From the NCBI RefSeq assembly GCF_015477805.1, contig NZ_JADLQL010000008.1, positions 1 to 64,000 of the forward strand: a stretch of 64,000 nt of DNA. The letters are read 5' to 3'. The stretch comes from Nocardia flavorosea (GTDB taxonomy: Bacteria; Actinomycetota; Actinomycetes; Mycobacteriales; Mycobacteriaceae). A program made the position numbers and the translations under genes. This document shows, one piece after another, positions 8,462 through 16,810 of the stretch. The stretch's first letter is position 1; each line of letters starts with the position of its first letter. The notes beneath the pieces were generated by a model. It was given only the letters and a program-made list of their open reading frames with translations, was not told where the DNA came from and made no database searches.

Positions 8462-9634
8462 TCAGACCCCCAGCGCGTCGAGCGAACCGTTGTCGTGCAC
8501 CGCCGTGGTGATCCGGCGCATAAGAGTCAGGCAGGTTTCCCGTGACTGCATCTCGGGCTGATAGGACGCGCGGCCGATGGTGAACGCCCACGCCGCATAT
8601 GCGAACATCGACTGCTGCCGATAGATCGACCAGGCCTCGTCGAAAGCCGGCGCACGGCCACCGGCGCGGCCGAGTTCGTCGAGATAGGCCCTCAGCAGAT
8701 CCTCGGCCCAGGCCCGCCGGTCGTCCGGTTCGCATCCCGAGTTCACCGTGTACGCGAAATCGTGGCCCCAGCCGCCGCGCATAACGACCTGCCAGTCGAC
8801 ATATCCCATCCGGCCGTCGGCGGTGCGGTAGGTCTGGCCGATATGGGGGTCCCCGTGCAGGAGGGTGTGCGGAAGCTCCCGGGTCGCCAGGTCCACCGCC
8901 CGCTCCACACCCGCCCACAGCCTGTCCGCCTGACCGTGCAACTCTTCGGGCACGACCTCCGCCGCCCGCTCCAGCCCCACGCTGCAGCGGGTTTTCATAT
9001 CGATCGCGGCAAGGTAGGCGGCCAGCGCCTCGTTCGTCGTCTTCAACGGTTCGATCGCCGGGCTCTCCCAGAACGTGCCGTGCAACCGGGCGAGGTTACG
9101 GACCAGATCCTCCATCTCCGCGCGACCGATCGGCTCGGTCGGCTCGCTGAACACCGCGCCCCTGGTGACAGCGATATCCTCCATCAGCGCGATCGAACGC
9201 CAGGACGCCGGATCGGAGGCGCCCCAATAGCCGAGCGGTGCCTGGATATCGAGTTCCGGGCGGAAATCCCGGAAGAACCGGGTCTCACCGTCGATCATCT
9301 TGCCGCCGCCCAGCAGGATGCGCTGACTGAGCGAGGTGGTGGTCTTGGCGAACAACGCCCGCGGCAATTCCGCCGCTTGTCCGGCCTCGTTGTATTCCAC
9401 CCGGATCGCGGCCCGGGTGGAGGTGCCGCTACTGCCCCCGTCGATTTCGAACGAGAGCACTTCCGCACCGGGAGTGTCCCGGCACAGCACGGCGGTGAGC
9501 CATTCGATGGTCAGCGCCGCCCCCGACGCGGGTACATCGTCGATTGTGCGCGCCCGGTGCCGGGTGATCTTCTCCCCGAGAATATGCCCGCCCACCGCGG
9601 CGAGCCGCCCGAGCAACCAGAGTTTGTGATTCAT
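8462..9634 (-). CDS. APH-fold phosphotransferase (ACAD10/11 kinase-like)
   Basis: A 390-residue small-molecule kinase-like protein. The start at 9634 follows a GAGG-containing site. The phosphotransferase loop HGDPHIGQ is at residues 260-267, with the metal-binding Asp280 in YVDWQ; the usual Asn of HGDxHxxN is replaced by Gln. The N-terminal half has a Gly-rich nucleotide loop (DGGSSGTSTR), an Ala-Lys (FAKTT) and ALMED. It belongs to the phosphotransferase/ecdysteroid-kinase-like group that supplies the kinase part of ACAD10/11. It lies on the same strand as the P450 and the acyl-CoA dehydrogenase. Confidence 0.75.
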   Translation of the reverse strand: MNHKLWLLGRLAAVGGHILGEKITRHRARTIDDVPASGAALTIEWLTAVLCRDTPGAEVLSFEIDGGSSGTSTRAAIRVEYNEAGQAAELPRALFAKTTTSLSQRILLGGGKMIDGETRFFRDFRPELDIQAPLGYWGASDPASWRSIALMEDIAVTRGAVFSEPTEPIGRAEMEDLVRNLARLHGTFWESPAIEPLKTTNEALAAYLAAIDMKTRCSVGLERAAEVVPEELHGQADRLWAGVERAVDLATRELPHTLLHGDPHIGQTYRTADGRMGYVDWQVVMRGGWGHDFAYTVNSGCEPDDRRAWAEDLLRAYLDELGRAGGRAPAFDEAWSIYRQQSMFAYAAWAFTIGRASYQPEMQSRETCLTLMRRITTAVHDNGSLDALGV

Positions 9635-9914
9635 TTCCGCCTCGCTTTCCGGATGCGCGCGTGAACAGCCGCGCACCGCACCGAACCAACCGGTCCGGGT
9701 TTCCTATCGCATCGTCGAACCTGGATCTTGCTTCATATTTATAGTGCCGGAATAGGTTTCGGCCGATTATGTGGTTCGCGGCCGCATCCCGGCAGGCGAC
9801 CCGATCGCGCGGCCGATACGGGAAAGAAACACCGGGGAGCCCGGTCCGGGGCGGGCTGCGGCGGGACGGGAAATATACTCGGGGCACCGACGACTGTCGA
9901 CGAAAGACGGCTCC

Positions 9915-10139
9915 ATGGTGACGCTATCTGTTCGGCATGTACCGGACGCGGTGTACCGCGCCCTGCGGATACGCGCGGTCGACAACGGCCGCAGCACCGA
10001 GGACGAGATCCTGGCAATCCTGCGGGAAGCGGTGATGCCGCCCAGAGCCCGGTTGGGCGCAATCCTCGCCGGGGATTGTCCCGATATAGCGCCCGGGGAA
10101 GACGAGGACGGCCGACCCGATCCGGACGATTCTCGCTGA
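9915..10139 (+). CDS. FitA-like ribbon-helix-helix antitoxin
   Basis: A 74-residue protein. Residues 1-45 carry a ribbon-helix-helix domain of FitA/VapB type: the strand VTLSVRHVPDAV, a helix, then NGRSTEDEILAILREAV. In the family this binds DNA as a dimer and neutralises a PIN-domain RNase toxin encoded just downstream. Here the next gene is a convergent TetR, so no toxin is present. The C-terminus, where toxin binding would be, is short and acidic (EDEDGRPDPDD). This is either an orphan regulator or the leftover of a decayed toxin-antitoxin pair. Confidence 0.75.
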   Translation: MVTLSVRHVPDAVYRALRIRAVDNGRSTEDEILAILREAVMPPRARLGAILAGDCPDIAPGEDEDGRPDPDDSR

Positions 10140-10165
10140 GTCGTGCGCGCGATGGTTCGACCCGG

Positions 10166-10774
10166 TCAGTCCCCGAGTCCGCGCAGCACGATATCGAGAC
10201 CGCGCCGGAACTCCTCGGCCGGCGGTAGCGTGCGCGCGTCGGTCGCGGTGCTCGCGAGATGCGGGTACCGCTCGGGAGCCAGTTCGGACATGGTGACGGT
10301 GCCCGCCCCGGACAGTGCCGCATAGTGCTCGTTCTGCAGGAACCCGAGCAGATGACCGATCAGCGTGCGCTGCGCGACGACCCGGTCGAGTCCGGTGTGC
10401 CCGCCGTCGGTGAGCGCGGCGAGCATGGTCTCGATCAGTTGCAGCGAGCCGGGCGCGGCCTGCCGGTGGCGCAGCACCAGCGGCACCACGGCCGGATGTG
10501 CGGCCACCGCGACCCGTAGACGTTCCATCAGGATCCGGATCCGGTCCGCCCAGCCCACCGCGGGTAGCGCGAGGTCGACGGTGTGGAAGATGTGGTCGAC
10601 GACGAGCACCTCCAGCGCCTGCCGGTCGGCGACGTACCGGTAGAGCCCCATGGTGGCGATCCCCAGTTGCCCGGCGACCGCGCGCATTGTCAGGCCGGGC
10701 AGACCGTCCCGGTCGATCACCGACAACGCGGCCGCGACCAGTTGCTCATCGGTGAGGGAACGCGGTCTGGGCAC
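10166..10774 (-). CDS. TetR family regulator (TetR_C type)
   Basis: A 202-residue repressor starting at GTG 10774. The helix-turn-helix includes LTMRAVAGQLGIATMGLYRYVADRQAL, followed by the long alpha-helical ligand domain typical of the TetR/AcrR class with a TetR_C-like C-terminus. It is divergent from the redoxin operon, and a 26-bp inverted repeat lies in the 68-base gap between the starts. It therefore probably represses both itself and that operon. Confidence 0.8.
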   Translation of the reverse strand: MPRPRSLTDEQLVAAALSVIDRDGLPGLTMRAVAGQLGIATMGLYRYVADRQALEVLVVDHIFHTVDLALPAVGWADRIRILMERLRVAVAAHPAVVPLVLRHRQAAPGSLQLIETMLAALTDGGHTGLDRVVAQRTLIGHLLGFLQNEHYAALSGAGTVTMSELAPERYPHLASTATDARTLPPAEEFRRGLDIVLRGLGD

Positions 10775-10793
10775 GGGTTGACAGCGTACTGGA

Positions 10794-10819
10794 TACGCGC
10801 ATACTCGATTATGAGCGTA
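10794..10819. promoter_or_regulatory. Inverted repeat between TetR and redoxin genes
   Basis: TACGCGCAT and ATGAGCGTA match at 8 of 9 positions as inverted arms around an 8-base centre. The site lies between two divergent start codons (10774 and 10843), where both promoters must be. It is the likely operator of the adjacent TetR. Confidence 0.65.
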
Positions 10820-10842
10820 CGTTGTACACCTAAGGAGCTTCG

Positions 10843-11430
10843 ATGTCGCCACCCGACCGCGTATCCGCCCGGACCTTGACCGCACTCACCGGCGCATCGA
10901 TACCACTGCCCGACCCCGCACAACTCACCCACCTGCAATTCCGCCGTTTCGCCGGCTGCCCGGTCTGCAACCTGCACCTGCGGTCAGTAGTCACCCGGCT
11001 CCCCGAAATACGGGCCGCCGGTATCCGGGAGGTGGTGATCTTCCACTCGAGCGCCACCGAACTCCGCAAATACACCGCCGATCTGCCACTGGACGTCATC
11101 GCCGATCCGGATCGCGCGCTGTATCGCGAATTCGGCGTCGAAACCGGCGCCCGTGCACTCCTGGACCCGCGCGGCTGGGCGGCCATCGCCCGCGCGATCG
11201 GAACCGAACTACCCGCCCGGCGCGGCGAACGCCCGGCTCCACCGGCCCGGCCCGAAGGAGGTCGCCTGGGATTACCCGCCGATTTCCTGATCCACCCCGA
11301 CGGCACCGTCCTCGCCACGAAATACGGCGAATACGCCGACGACCAATGGTCGGTCGACGACCTGCTCGCCGTCGCCGGCCGCCACAGCGGCACCCCCACC
11401 CCGATTCCCACCACCGCACCGGAGGAATGA
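10843..11430 (+). CDS. AhpC/TSA-type redoxin
   Basis: A 195-residue thioredoxin-fold protein with AAGGAG 6 bases before its ATG. CPVC (Cys39, Cys42) follows the first strand (FRRFAGCPVC), as in peroxiredoxin-like proteins. VVIFHSSATELRKY and LDVIADPDRALYREFGV are typical AhpC/TSA elements, and the C-terminus has FLIHPDGTV. It likely reduces peroxide or disulfide substrates in the cytoplasm. It forms an operon with the next gene (6-base gap) and is probably controlled by the divergent TetR. Confidence 0.8.
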   Translation: MSPPDRVSARTLTALTGASIPLPDPAQLTHLQFRRFAGCPVCNLHLRSVVTRLPEIRAAGIREVVIFHSSATELRKYTADLPLDVIADPDRALYREFGVETGARALLDPRGWAAIARAIGTELPARRGERPAPPARPEGGRLGLPADFLIHPDGTVLATKYGEYADDQWSVDDLLAVAGRHSGTPTPIPTTAPEE

Positions 11431-11436
11431 ACCACC

Positions 11437-12048
11437 ATGATGACCCTCGAAATATCGGTTACCGGCCGCGATCTCGACGCCCGCGCCGAACAGGAACTCG
11501 CCGACCGGGTGCTGGCGGCGCTCACCGGCTACGACGACGCCCCGGACGCCACCCTGGCCAAGGCCCGGGAATTCACCCATGTGCTGATCCAGCAGCCGCG
11601 AACCTGGGTCACCGGCGGACCGGCCACCGAGACCGCAGCCCGGTACCTGGTCCGGTTGACCGTGCCCGGATCCTGGAGCGGCGACCCGGATTTCGGCAAG
11701 AACATCATTCCGATGATCACCGCCGCGATCGCGGGTACCGAACCCGACCCGCAGCGCCTGGATCGCGAACCACACTGTGTCGTACAGATAGTGGGTCTGC
11801 GCGAACACTGCGCCGGCACGCTCGGCCGGTCCACCACCAGCACCGAACTGACCCGGCTGATGACCCAGGACTTCCGCGATTCCGGCCGGGTTCCCACCGC
11901 ACCCGAGGGATTCACCATCGATCCGACCTGCGGAATGCAAGTCGAATGGGCGACCGCGCGGATCACCTACAACCATGACGGAGTCGATTACGCGTTCTGC
12001 GCGCCGTCGTGCCGCAAGGTATTCGTCGAGGACCACGTCCGGAGCTGA
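11437..12048 (+). CDS. Tautomerase-like domain fused to a YHS metal-binding domain
   Basis: A 203-residue two-domain protein. Residues 1-105 form a beta-alpha-beta unit resembling tautomerase-like proteins. Residues about 158-200 are a YHS domain: IDPTCGMQV, then YAFCAPSCRKVF, with Cys165, Cys188 and Cys192 as potential metal ligands. YHS domains occur in heavy-metal ATPases and multicomponent monooxygenases. Co-transcription with a redoxin under a TetR suggests a metal- or electrophile-stress function. The N-terminal assignment is less certain than the YHS domain. Confidence 0.65.
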   Translation: MMTLEISVTGRDLDARAEQELADRVLAALTGYDDAPDATLAKAREFTHVLIQQPRTWVTGGPATETAARYLVRLTVPGSWSGDPDFGKNIIPMITAAIAGTEPDPQRLDREPHCVVQIVGLREHCAGTLGRSTTSTELTRLMTQDFRDSGRVPTAPEGFTIDPTCGMQVEWATARITYNHDGVDYAFCAPSCRKVFVEDHVRS

Positions 12049-12165
12049 GCCACGGCAGGGGTACGCCGCGCCGGGCGAAACGGAAACGGGTGCGGCGGCG
12101 ACATCCAGGTAGATATTCTCTGCACGCGCTACACCGACAGTCCCCTACCGGATCAGGGAGCCCAG

Positions 12166-12699
12166 ATGCCTCGCGCACGTCAGCTCGTCACCGCAGCACT
12201 CGCCCCGGCCACCGCCGTCGCGGCGGCCACCGCCCTGCTCACGGCCGGTGCCGGCACCGCCGCCGCCCAGCCACCTTCGTCGACTGTTATGACCTGTGGC
12301 AGCGCGAATCCGCTGGCATGGGCACCACCGTTCACCTGGCATATCCAGGCCAGTTCGGGAGCCAGCCGCCCGCCCGGCGGGGAACTGGAACCGGCGCTGC
12401 TGCTCAGCGGCGGCAACGATCTGCCCAACCCGCCCGCGAGCCTGTTCCCGATTCCCACCACCACGCCGTACGGCACCCAGGTGCAGGTCGACTGGCACAA
12501 CGAGACCACCGGCGCGTCCGGCACCAGCGTCAGCGATGAGGAAATGCTGAAGGGGAAACCGGGTATTCCGGTGAATCGGACCTGGACCGGTGTCGGCACC
12601 GTCGCTTTCACGGTGACCGCCCGGACGGGGGGCGGCTGGTGGTGGCTCAACACCCAGACAGCGGTCTGCCGGGGCACGATCTCGATCCTGCCCGACTGA
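12166..12699 (+). CDS. Secreted protein of unknown function
   Basis: A 177-residue protein with a typical Sec signal peptide (residues 1-34, cleavage near AAAQ) and AGGGAG upstream. The mature part is Pro/Gly/Thr-rich with many aromatic residues and one cysteine near each end (MTCGS, AVCRG), probably disulfide-linked. An all-beta fold is likely. No catalytic motif is seen. It ends 59 bases before the convergent MocR gene. Confidence 0.6.
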   Translation: MPRARQLVTAALAPATAVAAATALLTAGAGTAAAQPPSSTVMTCGSANPLAWAPPFTWHIQASSGASRPPGGELEPALLLSGGNDLPNPPASLFPIPTTTPYGTQVQVDWHNETTGASGTSVSDEEMLKGKPGIPVNRTWTGVGTVAFTVTARTGGGWWWLNTQTAVCRGTISILPD

Positions 12700-12702
12700 T
12701 CC

Positions 12703-12750
12703 GGCCGGGTACCGCTCGCCGGCCTCGTCGCGACCGGTACCTGCCCGGCC
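12703..12750. terminator. Imperfect hairpin between convergent genes
   Basis: GGCCGG (12703-12708) pairs with CCGGCC (12745-12750), and the inner GTACCG pairs with CGGTAC. The hairpin fills the gap between two convergent genes and would serve both as a terminator. There is no T-run. Confidence 0.45.
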
Positions 12751-12757
12751 CGGGTGG

Positions 12758-14170
12758 CTATCGCTCTTGGCGGGCCAGCGCCCGGGCCACGACCCGCACG
12801 CCCTCGGGGAACGCTCCCGGGTTCGGGCCGGAGTAGTTGAGCCGCAGATATGCACCCGTCGGTTCGGCGGGAAACCACTCGTCCCCGGGTGCGATGACCA
12901 CCCCGTCGTCCGCACAATCGCGCACGAGCCGGGCGATATCGGTGGGATCGGGTAGCCGCACCCACAGATGCAGCCCGCCGCGTGGCACCACCTCGAGGCG
13001 GGCTTCCGGCAGATGCTCACGCAGTGCGGAAACCAACAGGTCACGGCGGGTCGCCAGCCGGCGGCCCAGCCCGCGGGTATGCGTACGCCAGCCCGGCTGG
13101 GTCACCACATCGAGGGCGACGGTCTGCAACAGACCACTCACATACATCGACTCCGCCTGGGCGTCGGCCAGAATCCGCTCCCGGGCCGGGCCCCGGGCGA
13201 CGACAGCGGCGATCCGGACCGACGGCGAAACGCTTTTGGTCAGCGACCGCAGATACACCACATGACCGGCGTCGTCACGGCCGGCCAGCGGAGCTGGGAC
13301 AGTATCGATCCCGAAATCGTGCGCCCAGTCGTCCTCGATCAGGAACGCCCCGTGCGCACGCACCACATCCAGTACTCCCGCCGCCCGATCCGGCTGCCAT
13401 TGCGCGCCGGTCGGATTGGCGAAATGCGGCTGGGCGTAGAACGCGCGCGCGCCGGTCCGCTCGAATGCCCGGGCCACATCCTCGGGCCGCGGGCCCTGCG
13501 AACTGCTCGGGACGGGAACCATCTGCACACCGGCCCGGTTCGCCGCGAGAATCGCACCCCAATAGGTGGGTGACTCCACCAGCAGCGGCCGGCCGGGACC
13601 GACCAGCGCGTGGAAGGCCGTACCGAGCCCGCTCTGGCTCCCCGGGAAGATCGCGACATCGCTCGGAGCAGGCGCCATCACACCAGCGGGCGTGACCGCG
13701 GCCAGTTCGGTCGCGAACCACGCCTGTAAGTCCGGTAGACCGCTGCTGGGCGGCCGGTTGACCGTGGCGTCACCGCGGGCCGCGCGGGCGAAGGCGGCGC
13801 GGACCAGCCGTTCGGGCAGCAGTTCCCGGTCGGGATAGCCGGAGTGCAGAGCGATCTGGTCGTTGGCGACCGTCTGCAGCGCGGTGAACCACCGGGCGGA
13901 GCGATTCCGCGGTGTCCCCAGCGCCGCGGTCTGCCACCCGTAGTCGTGCGGGCGGCTGTCCCGCACCGCACGTACGAAAGTCCCTACTCCGGGCCGGCTT
14001 TCGACCAATCCCTGCATGGTGAGGATACGCAGCGCCTTCTGCACCGTGACCGGACCTGCGGCATACCGGGTCACCAGCGCCCGGGTGGGCGGTAGTTGCG
14101 CACCGGGCGGCGCAGTGGCGATCCAGCGGCGAAGATCCGCCGCTATCCGAGAGCTGCTATCGTCAGACAT
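12758..14170 (-). CDS. MocR-type regulator (GntR HTH + aminotransferase domain)
   Basis: A 470-residue protein. Residues 1-70 are a GntR winged helix (LPPTRALVTRYAAGPVTVQKAL...GVGTFV). The rest is a fold-type I aminotransferase domain with SQSGLGTAF, NPTGAQ, an Asp in EDDWAHDF and the PLP lysine in RSLTKSVSPSVR. This is the MocR/PdxR layout, in which PLP or an amino-compound aldimine acts as effector. The divergent DMT exporter starts within the same four bases, so it is the obvious target. A TACTAT box 8 bases before the ATG suggests a leaderless transcript. Confidence 0.85.
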   Translation of the reverse strand: MSDDSSSRIAADLRRWIATAPPGAQLPPTRALVTRYAAGPVTVQKALRILTMQGLVESRPGVGTFVRAVRDSRPHDYGWQTAALGTPRNRSARWFTALQTVANDQIALHSGYPDRELLPERLVRAAFARAARGDATVNRPPSSGLPDLQAWFATELAAVTPAGVMAPAPSDVAIFPGSQSGLGTAFHALVGPGRPLLVESPTYWGAILAANRAGVQMVPVPSSSQGPRPEDVARAFERTGARAFYAQPHFANPTGAQWQPDRAAGVLDVVRAHGAFLIEDDWAHDFGIDTVPAPLAGRDDAGHVVYLRSLTKSVSPSVRIAAVVARGPARERILADAQAESMYVSGLLQTVALDVVTQPGWRTHTRGLGRRLATRRDLLVSALREHLPEARLEVVPRGGLHLWVRLPDPTDIARLVRDCADDGVVIAPGDEWFPAEPTGAYLRLNYSGPNPGAFPEGVRVVARALARQER

Positions 14171-14215
14171 GAGAGATCATAGTAGCGCTATCGCAGCGAC
14201 CCCGGAACCGCTATC
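14142..14215. promoter_or_regulatory. Repeated GCTATC boxes around the MocR/exporter starts
   Basis: GCTATC occurs in the same orientation at 14142, 14156, 14187 and 14210, on both sides of the overlapping start codons. MocR regulators often bind direct repeats. The minus strand also has TACTAT (14178-14183) with TTCCGG 17 bases further upstream, a promoter that would start transcription at or next to the MocR ATG. Confidence 0.55.
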
Positions 14216-15182
14216 GACCCGGTATGCGGGCCCGGCCTGGGGTCTGCTCGGCATCCTGGCCTTCTCGTTCACCGTGCCGTTCACCAAGGTTGCGGTGGCC
14301 GACGACGGATTCACCGCCCTTTTCGTCGCTGCCGGGCGCGCAGTACTGGCCGGTTTGCTCGCGGCGGGCGCGCTGGTGCTCACCAAACAGCAGCGGCCAC
14401 AGGGCCGGCAGTGGTTCCGGCTCGGTGTCGTCGCCGGCGGGGTCGTCGCCGGATTCCCGCTGCTGACATCATTCGCGCTCACCGAAGCGTCGGCCGGACA
14501 CAGCGCTGTTGTGATAGCACTGCTACCGGCTGCGACCGCCGTCCTGGCCGTCCTGCGCGGCCATGAGCGGCCGCCTCGGGCCTTCTGGTGCACCGCGGCC
14601 GCCGGCGCGGTGGCGGCCGTGGTGTTCGCCGGGTTCCGCGGTGACGGCTTCGGCGGACCGCAGTGGTCGGATCTGCTTCTGCTGGCCGCGGTCGTCGCGG
14701 CCGCCTGCGGCTATGCCGAAGGCGGGCTGCTGGCTCGCGAACTGGGCGCGTGGCAGACGATTTCGTGGGCATTGGTGCTGTCCGCGCCGGTCATGGTCGT
14801 ACTCACGGGCTTCTCGGTGTCCGAGCAGCCGCCGGCGGGTTCACCGGCCCAGTGGGCCGCCTTCGCCTACCTCGGCGTGGTGAGCATGTTCCTGGGCTTC
14901 CTGCCCTGGTATCGGGGCCTGGCGATCGGCCCGATGACCCACGTCAGCCAGGTTCAACTGGCCCAGCCCGTCTGCACACTCTGCTGGGCGGCGCTGCTGT
15001 TGAACGAGGAACTGACCTGGGCTACCGGACTCGGTGCTCTCGCGGTGATCGCCTGCGCCGGCGGGGCGGTACGGACCCGGCTGCGCCGTTCCCCGGAACC
15101 GAGCGCGCCGCACAGCGAGCCCGGCGCTCGACGCACTGAATTCACCGAACAACCATCGACCGTCCGGACGCCGGTCCGGTAA
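14169..15182 (+). CDS. EamA/DMT superfamily exporter
   Basis: A 337-residue membrane protein with about ten hydrophobic segments arranged as two EamA repeats (GLLGILAFSFTVPFTKVAV in repeat 1, YLGVVSMFLGFLPWYRGLAIG in repeat 2). The family exports amino acids or other metabolites. The ATG at 14169 overlaps the ATG of the divergent MocR gene by two bases; a later start is possible, but the first transmembrane segment begins by residue 20. A C-terminal hydrophilic tail of about 35 residues follows. The MocR pairing suggests an amine or amino-acid-like substrate. Confidence 0.8.
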   Translation: MRDHSSAIAATPEPLSTRYAGPAWGLLGILAFSFTVPFTKVAVADDGFTALFVAAGRAVLAGLLAAGALVLTKQQRPQGRQWFRLGVVAGGVVAGFPLLTSFALTEASAGHSAVVIALLPAATAVLAVLRGHERPPRAFWCTAAAGAVAAVVFAGFRGDGFGGPQWSDLLLLAAVVAAACGYAEGGLLARELGAWQTISWALVLSAPVMVVLTGFSVSEQPPAGSPAQWAAFAYLGVVSMFLGFLPWYRGLAIGPMTHVSQVQLAQPVCTLCWAALLLNEELTWATGLGALAVIACAGGAVRTRLRRSPEPSAPHSEPGARRTEFTEQPSTVRTPVR

Positions 15183-15370
15183 CAGACGCGGCGCGAACCC
15201 CGGACAGCGGCCGCCGCCGGTAGCAGGGCGATCACGACGGTGCTTATTGTTCAACGCTTCGGTAACGCGAGGTCGGTGGCCGATGTTCAACGGCTACGCG
15301 ACTTCCCGCGCGATCGGATCGGCGCGGTGCTGCACCTGCTCCGGTACCGCCACCGGCACGCGGCGATGGA

Positions 15371-15817
15371 TCACGGGTAGACGAGTTCCCGATAGGTATC
15401 GAGGATCTTCTGGACCGAGGAGGTGACCTCCAGATCGCCACTGTTCAAGGGCGCCCAGACGTAGCTCTCGTGTGCGCTCAGCACCACCGGCCCCGGCGAT
15501 TCGACCTCGACCGCGAAATGCAACCGGCGCACCGGTTTACCGGCGGGCGAGAGATAGTCGAAATCGCCGACGTGGTGGCGGATATCGGTGACGGTGAGCC
15601 CGGTCTCCTCCTGCACACCACGGATCAGGGCGCCGGTCACCGATTCGCCGGGCTCCACGGTGGCCCCGGGCAGTTTACGAGTGGGCCGGATCGGCCCGGT
15701 ACTGGGTAGTTCCAGCAACAGGACCTCGCCACCCCGATCGATGATTGCGCCGACCCGCAGCCCGACCCCGTCTCGTTCACCGCGTGGCAGGGTTTCGTCG
15801 AACATCGATACGGACAT
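15371..15817 (-). CDS. Nudix hydrolase family protein with variant Nudix box
   Basis: A 148-residue protein. The Nudix box is recognisable as GATVEPGES...RGVQEETGL, but the second Gly of GG is Ala and the first Glu of REUXEE is Gly. The two metal-binding glutamates of the EE pair remain. N-terminal VGLRVGAIIDRGGEVLLLEL is a typical Nudix beta-sheet. The ATG at 15817 is used; upstream sequence has no coding character. Substrate unknown; activity could be reduced by the box changes. Confidence 0.7.
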   Translation of the reverse strand: MSVSMFDETLPRGERDGVGLRVGAIIDRGGEVLLLELPSTGPIRPTRKLPGATVEPGESVTGALIRGVQEETGLTVTDIRHHVGDFDYLSPAGKPVRRLHFAVEVESPGPVVLSAHESYVWAPLNSGDLEVTSSVQKILDTYRELVYP

Positions 15818-16326
15818 GGGTGGTCTCACCAACCTTCGATCCGGCGGAACTCGCCTGATACACGCCTCGGCGAGTAATTCGATATTACCGTGTCGTGACC
15901 TCGGGATAACACGTGTTGACGGGATCCCAACGGGTCGGCGGGCCCGCCCGGAGGGCATACGCAGGACATTTACCGGAGAGTTCGCATGGATCCGCGCGGT
16001 GCCGAAAAACACCGCGAAGACCCTTGCCGGACAAGCACTTCGAAGCACTGTGGCGCGCGCGGGCGCGAGGTGCAGCGACCGCCCGGGGCCGGACGGTTCG
16101 GTGATCACTCCATACCGTTATGACACATGCCGCTTCGGCCTCACATTGCGGAAGATTGTGATGAAAACCACCGCACCGTCGACATTCAGCCCCCCGGCCA
16201 TGGCTCCACCGGAGGCAATGAAAAACCCGATAGGCAACCTCTGGAACTCGTCGGCTGTTATGCGTGATCCCCGGACAAGGCGGGCCGCGATATCGGTGAA
16301 CTGTGCGGGCTCGCCCCCTGGGAATC

Positions 16327-16464
16327 ATGACGCTCGGGCACATCATGACCGCAATACCGGTGATCAACGCGATCCCGGCCGTCGTGGCGGCACCGCCGGG
16401 CATCGTGACCTACAACGATTTGCCACTGATCCAGCCGCGCGGCGTAGTACCCGGTGTCGGGTAA
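16327..16464 (+). pseudogene. C-terminal remnant of a DapB-like dehydrogenase
   Basis: A 45-residue frame contains NAIPAVVAAPPGIVTYNDLPL, which matches the C-terminal end of the dihydrodipicolinate-reductase-like family (diaminopentanoate dehydrogenase-type) common in actinomycetes. The Rossmann domain and everything upstream is missing, so this is the leftover 3' end of a deleted gene. Its codon bias is normal, suggesting recent loss. Confidence 0.6.
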
Positions 16465-16577
16465 CCGACATTGCTCTGCCGCATACCGAGCCGTTTCGAC
16501 AGTTCGGTGACCGTGAAACCGGGGGCGGCCAGGATCTGTTCGATCACCGCGAGTTCGGTGGTGGGCAGCGGCGGCAC
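16410..16577 (-). pseudogene. N-terminal remnant of a MarR-like winged helix
   Basis: From a GTG at 16577 the frame reads LPTTELAVIEQILAA, then FTVTELSKRLGMRQSNV, a clear winged-helix recognition segment. It then breaks off into PTPGTTPRG and stops at 16410, inside the antisense of the dehydrogenase remnant. The break near 16460-16475 marks the join between two decayed convergent genes. Confidence 0.55.
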
Positions 16578-16810
16578 GCCCGCGACTCCCCTTCATACCG
16601 GCACACGCCCGGCCCGGTGGGGATGCGCCCGCCGACCGGAGCGGTGCCGTACCGGCTATTATGCGCTCAGTGTTTTCGGCCGTAACCAGAACTCGGCCGG
16701 CGGACACCGGGCCGCCGCACGACGAGGCGGTTCGTAACGCAGCGCAGGGGTTTCCCGGATACGGCCGAGAGTGCGACGGCCGGGCGGGTATCGAGCGCAG
16801 AGGGGACGAT

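Larger units (their letters stand above)
15818..16810. other. Long non-coding stretch with gene remnants
   Basis: About 1 kb without an intact gene. It holds the two remnants listed separately (16327-16464 and 16410-16577). The part from 15818 to 16326 shows no frame with sustained codon bias on either strand. The region appears to be a deletion scar between the Nudix and methyltransferase genes. Confidence 0.55.

Noticed and set aside
8196..8918. N-terminal extension of the P450 frame to 666 codons
   Set aside because: The extra 240 residues overlap the antisense of the kinase gene and the intergenic gap and show no family likeness; a TTG with ribosome site at 8195 fits the P450 start.
15818..16326. 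Hidden gene in the 15.8-16.3 kb gap
   Set aside because: No frame keeps codon bias or shows a motif; only the two remnants further right are supported.
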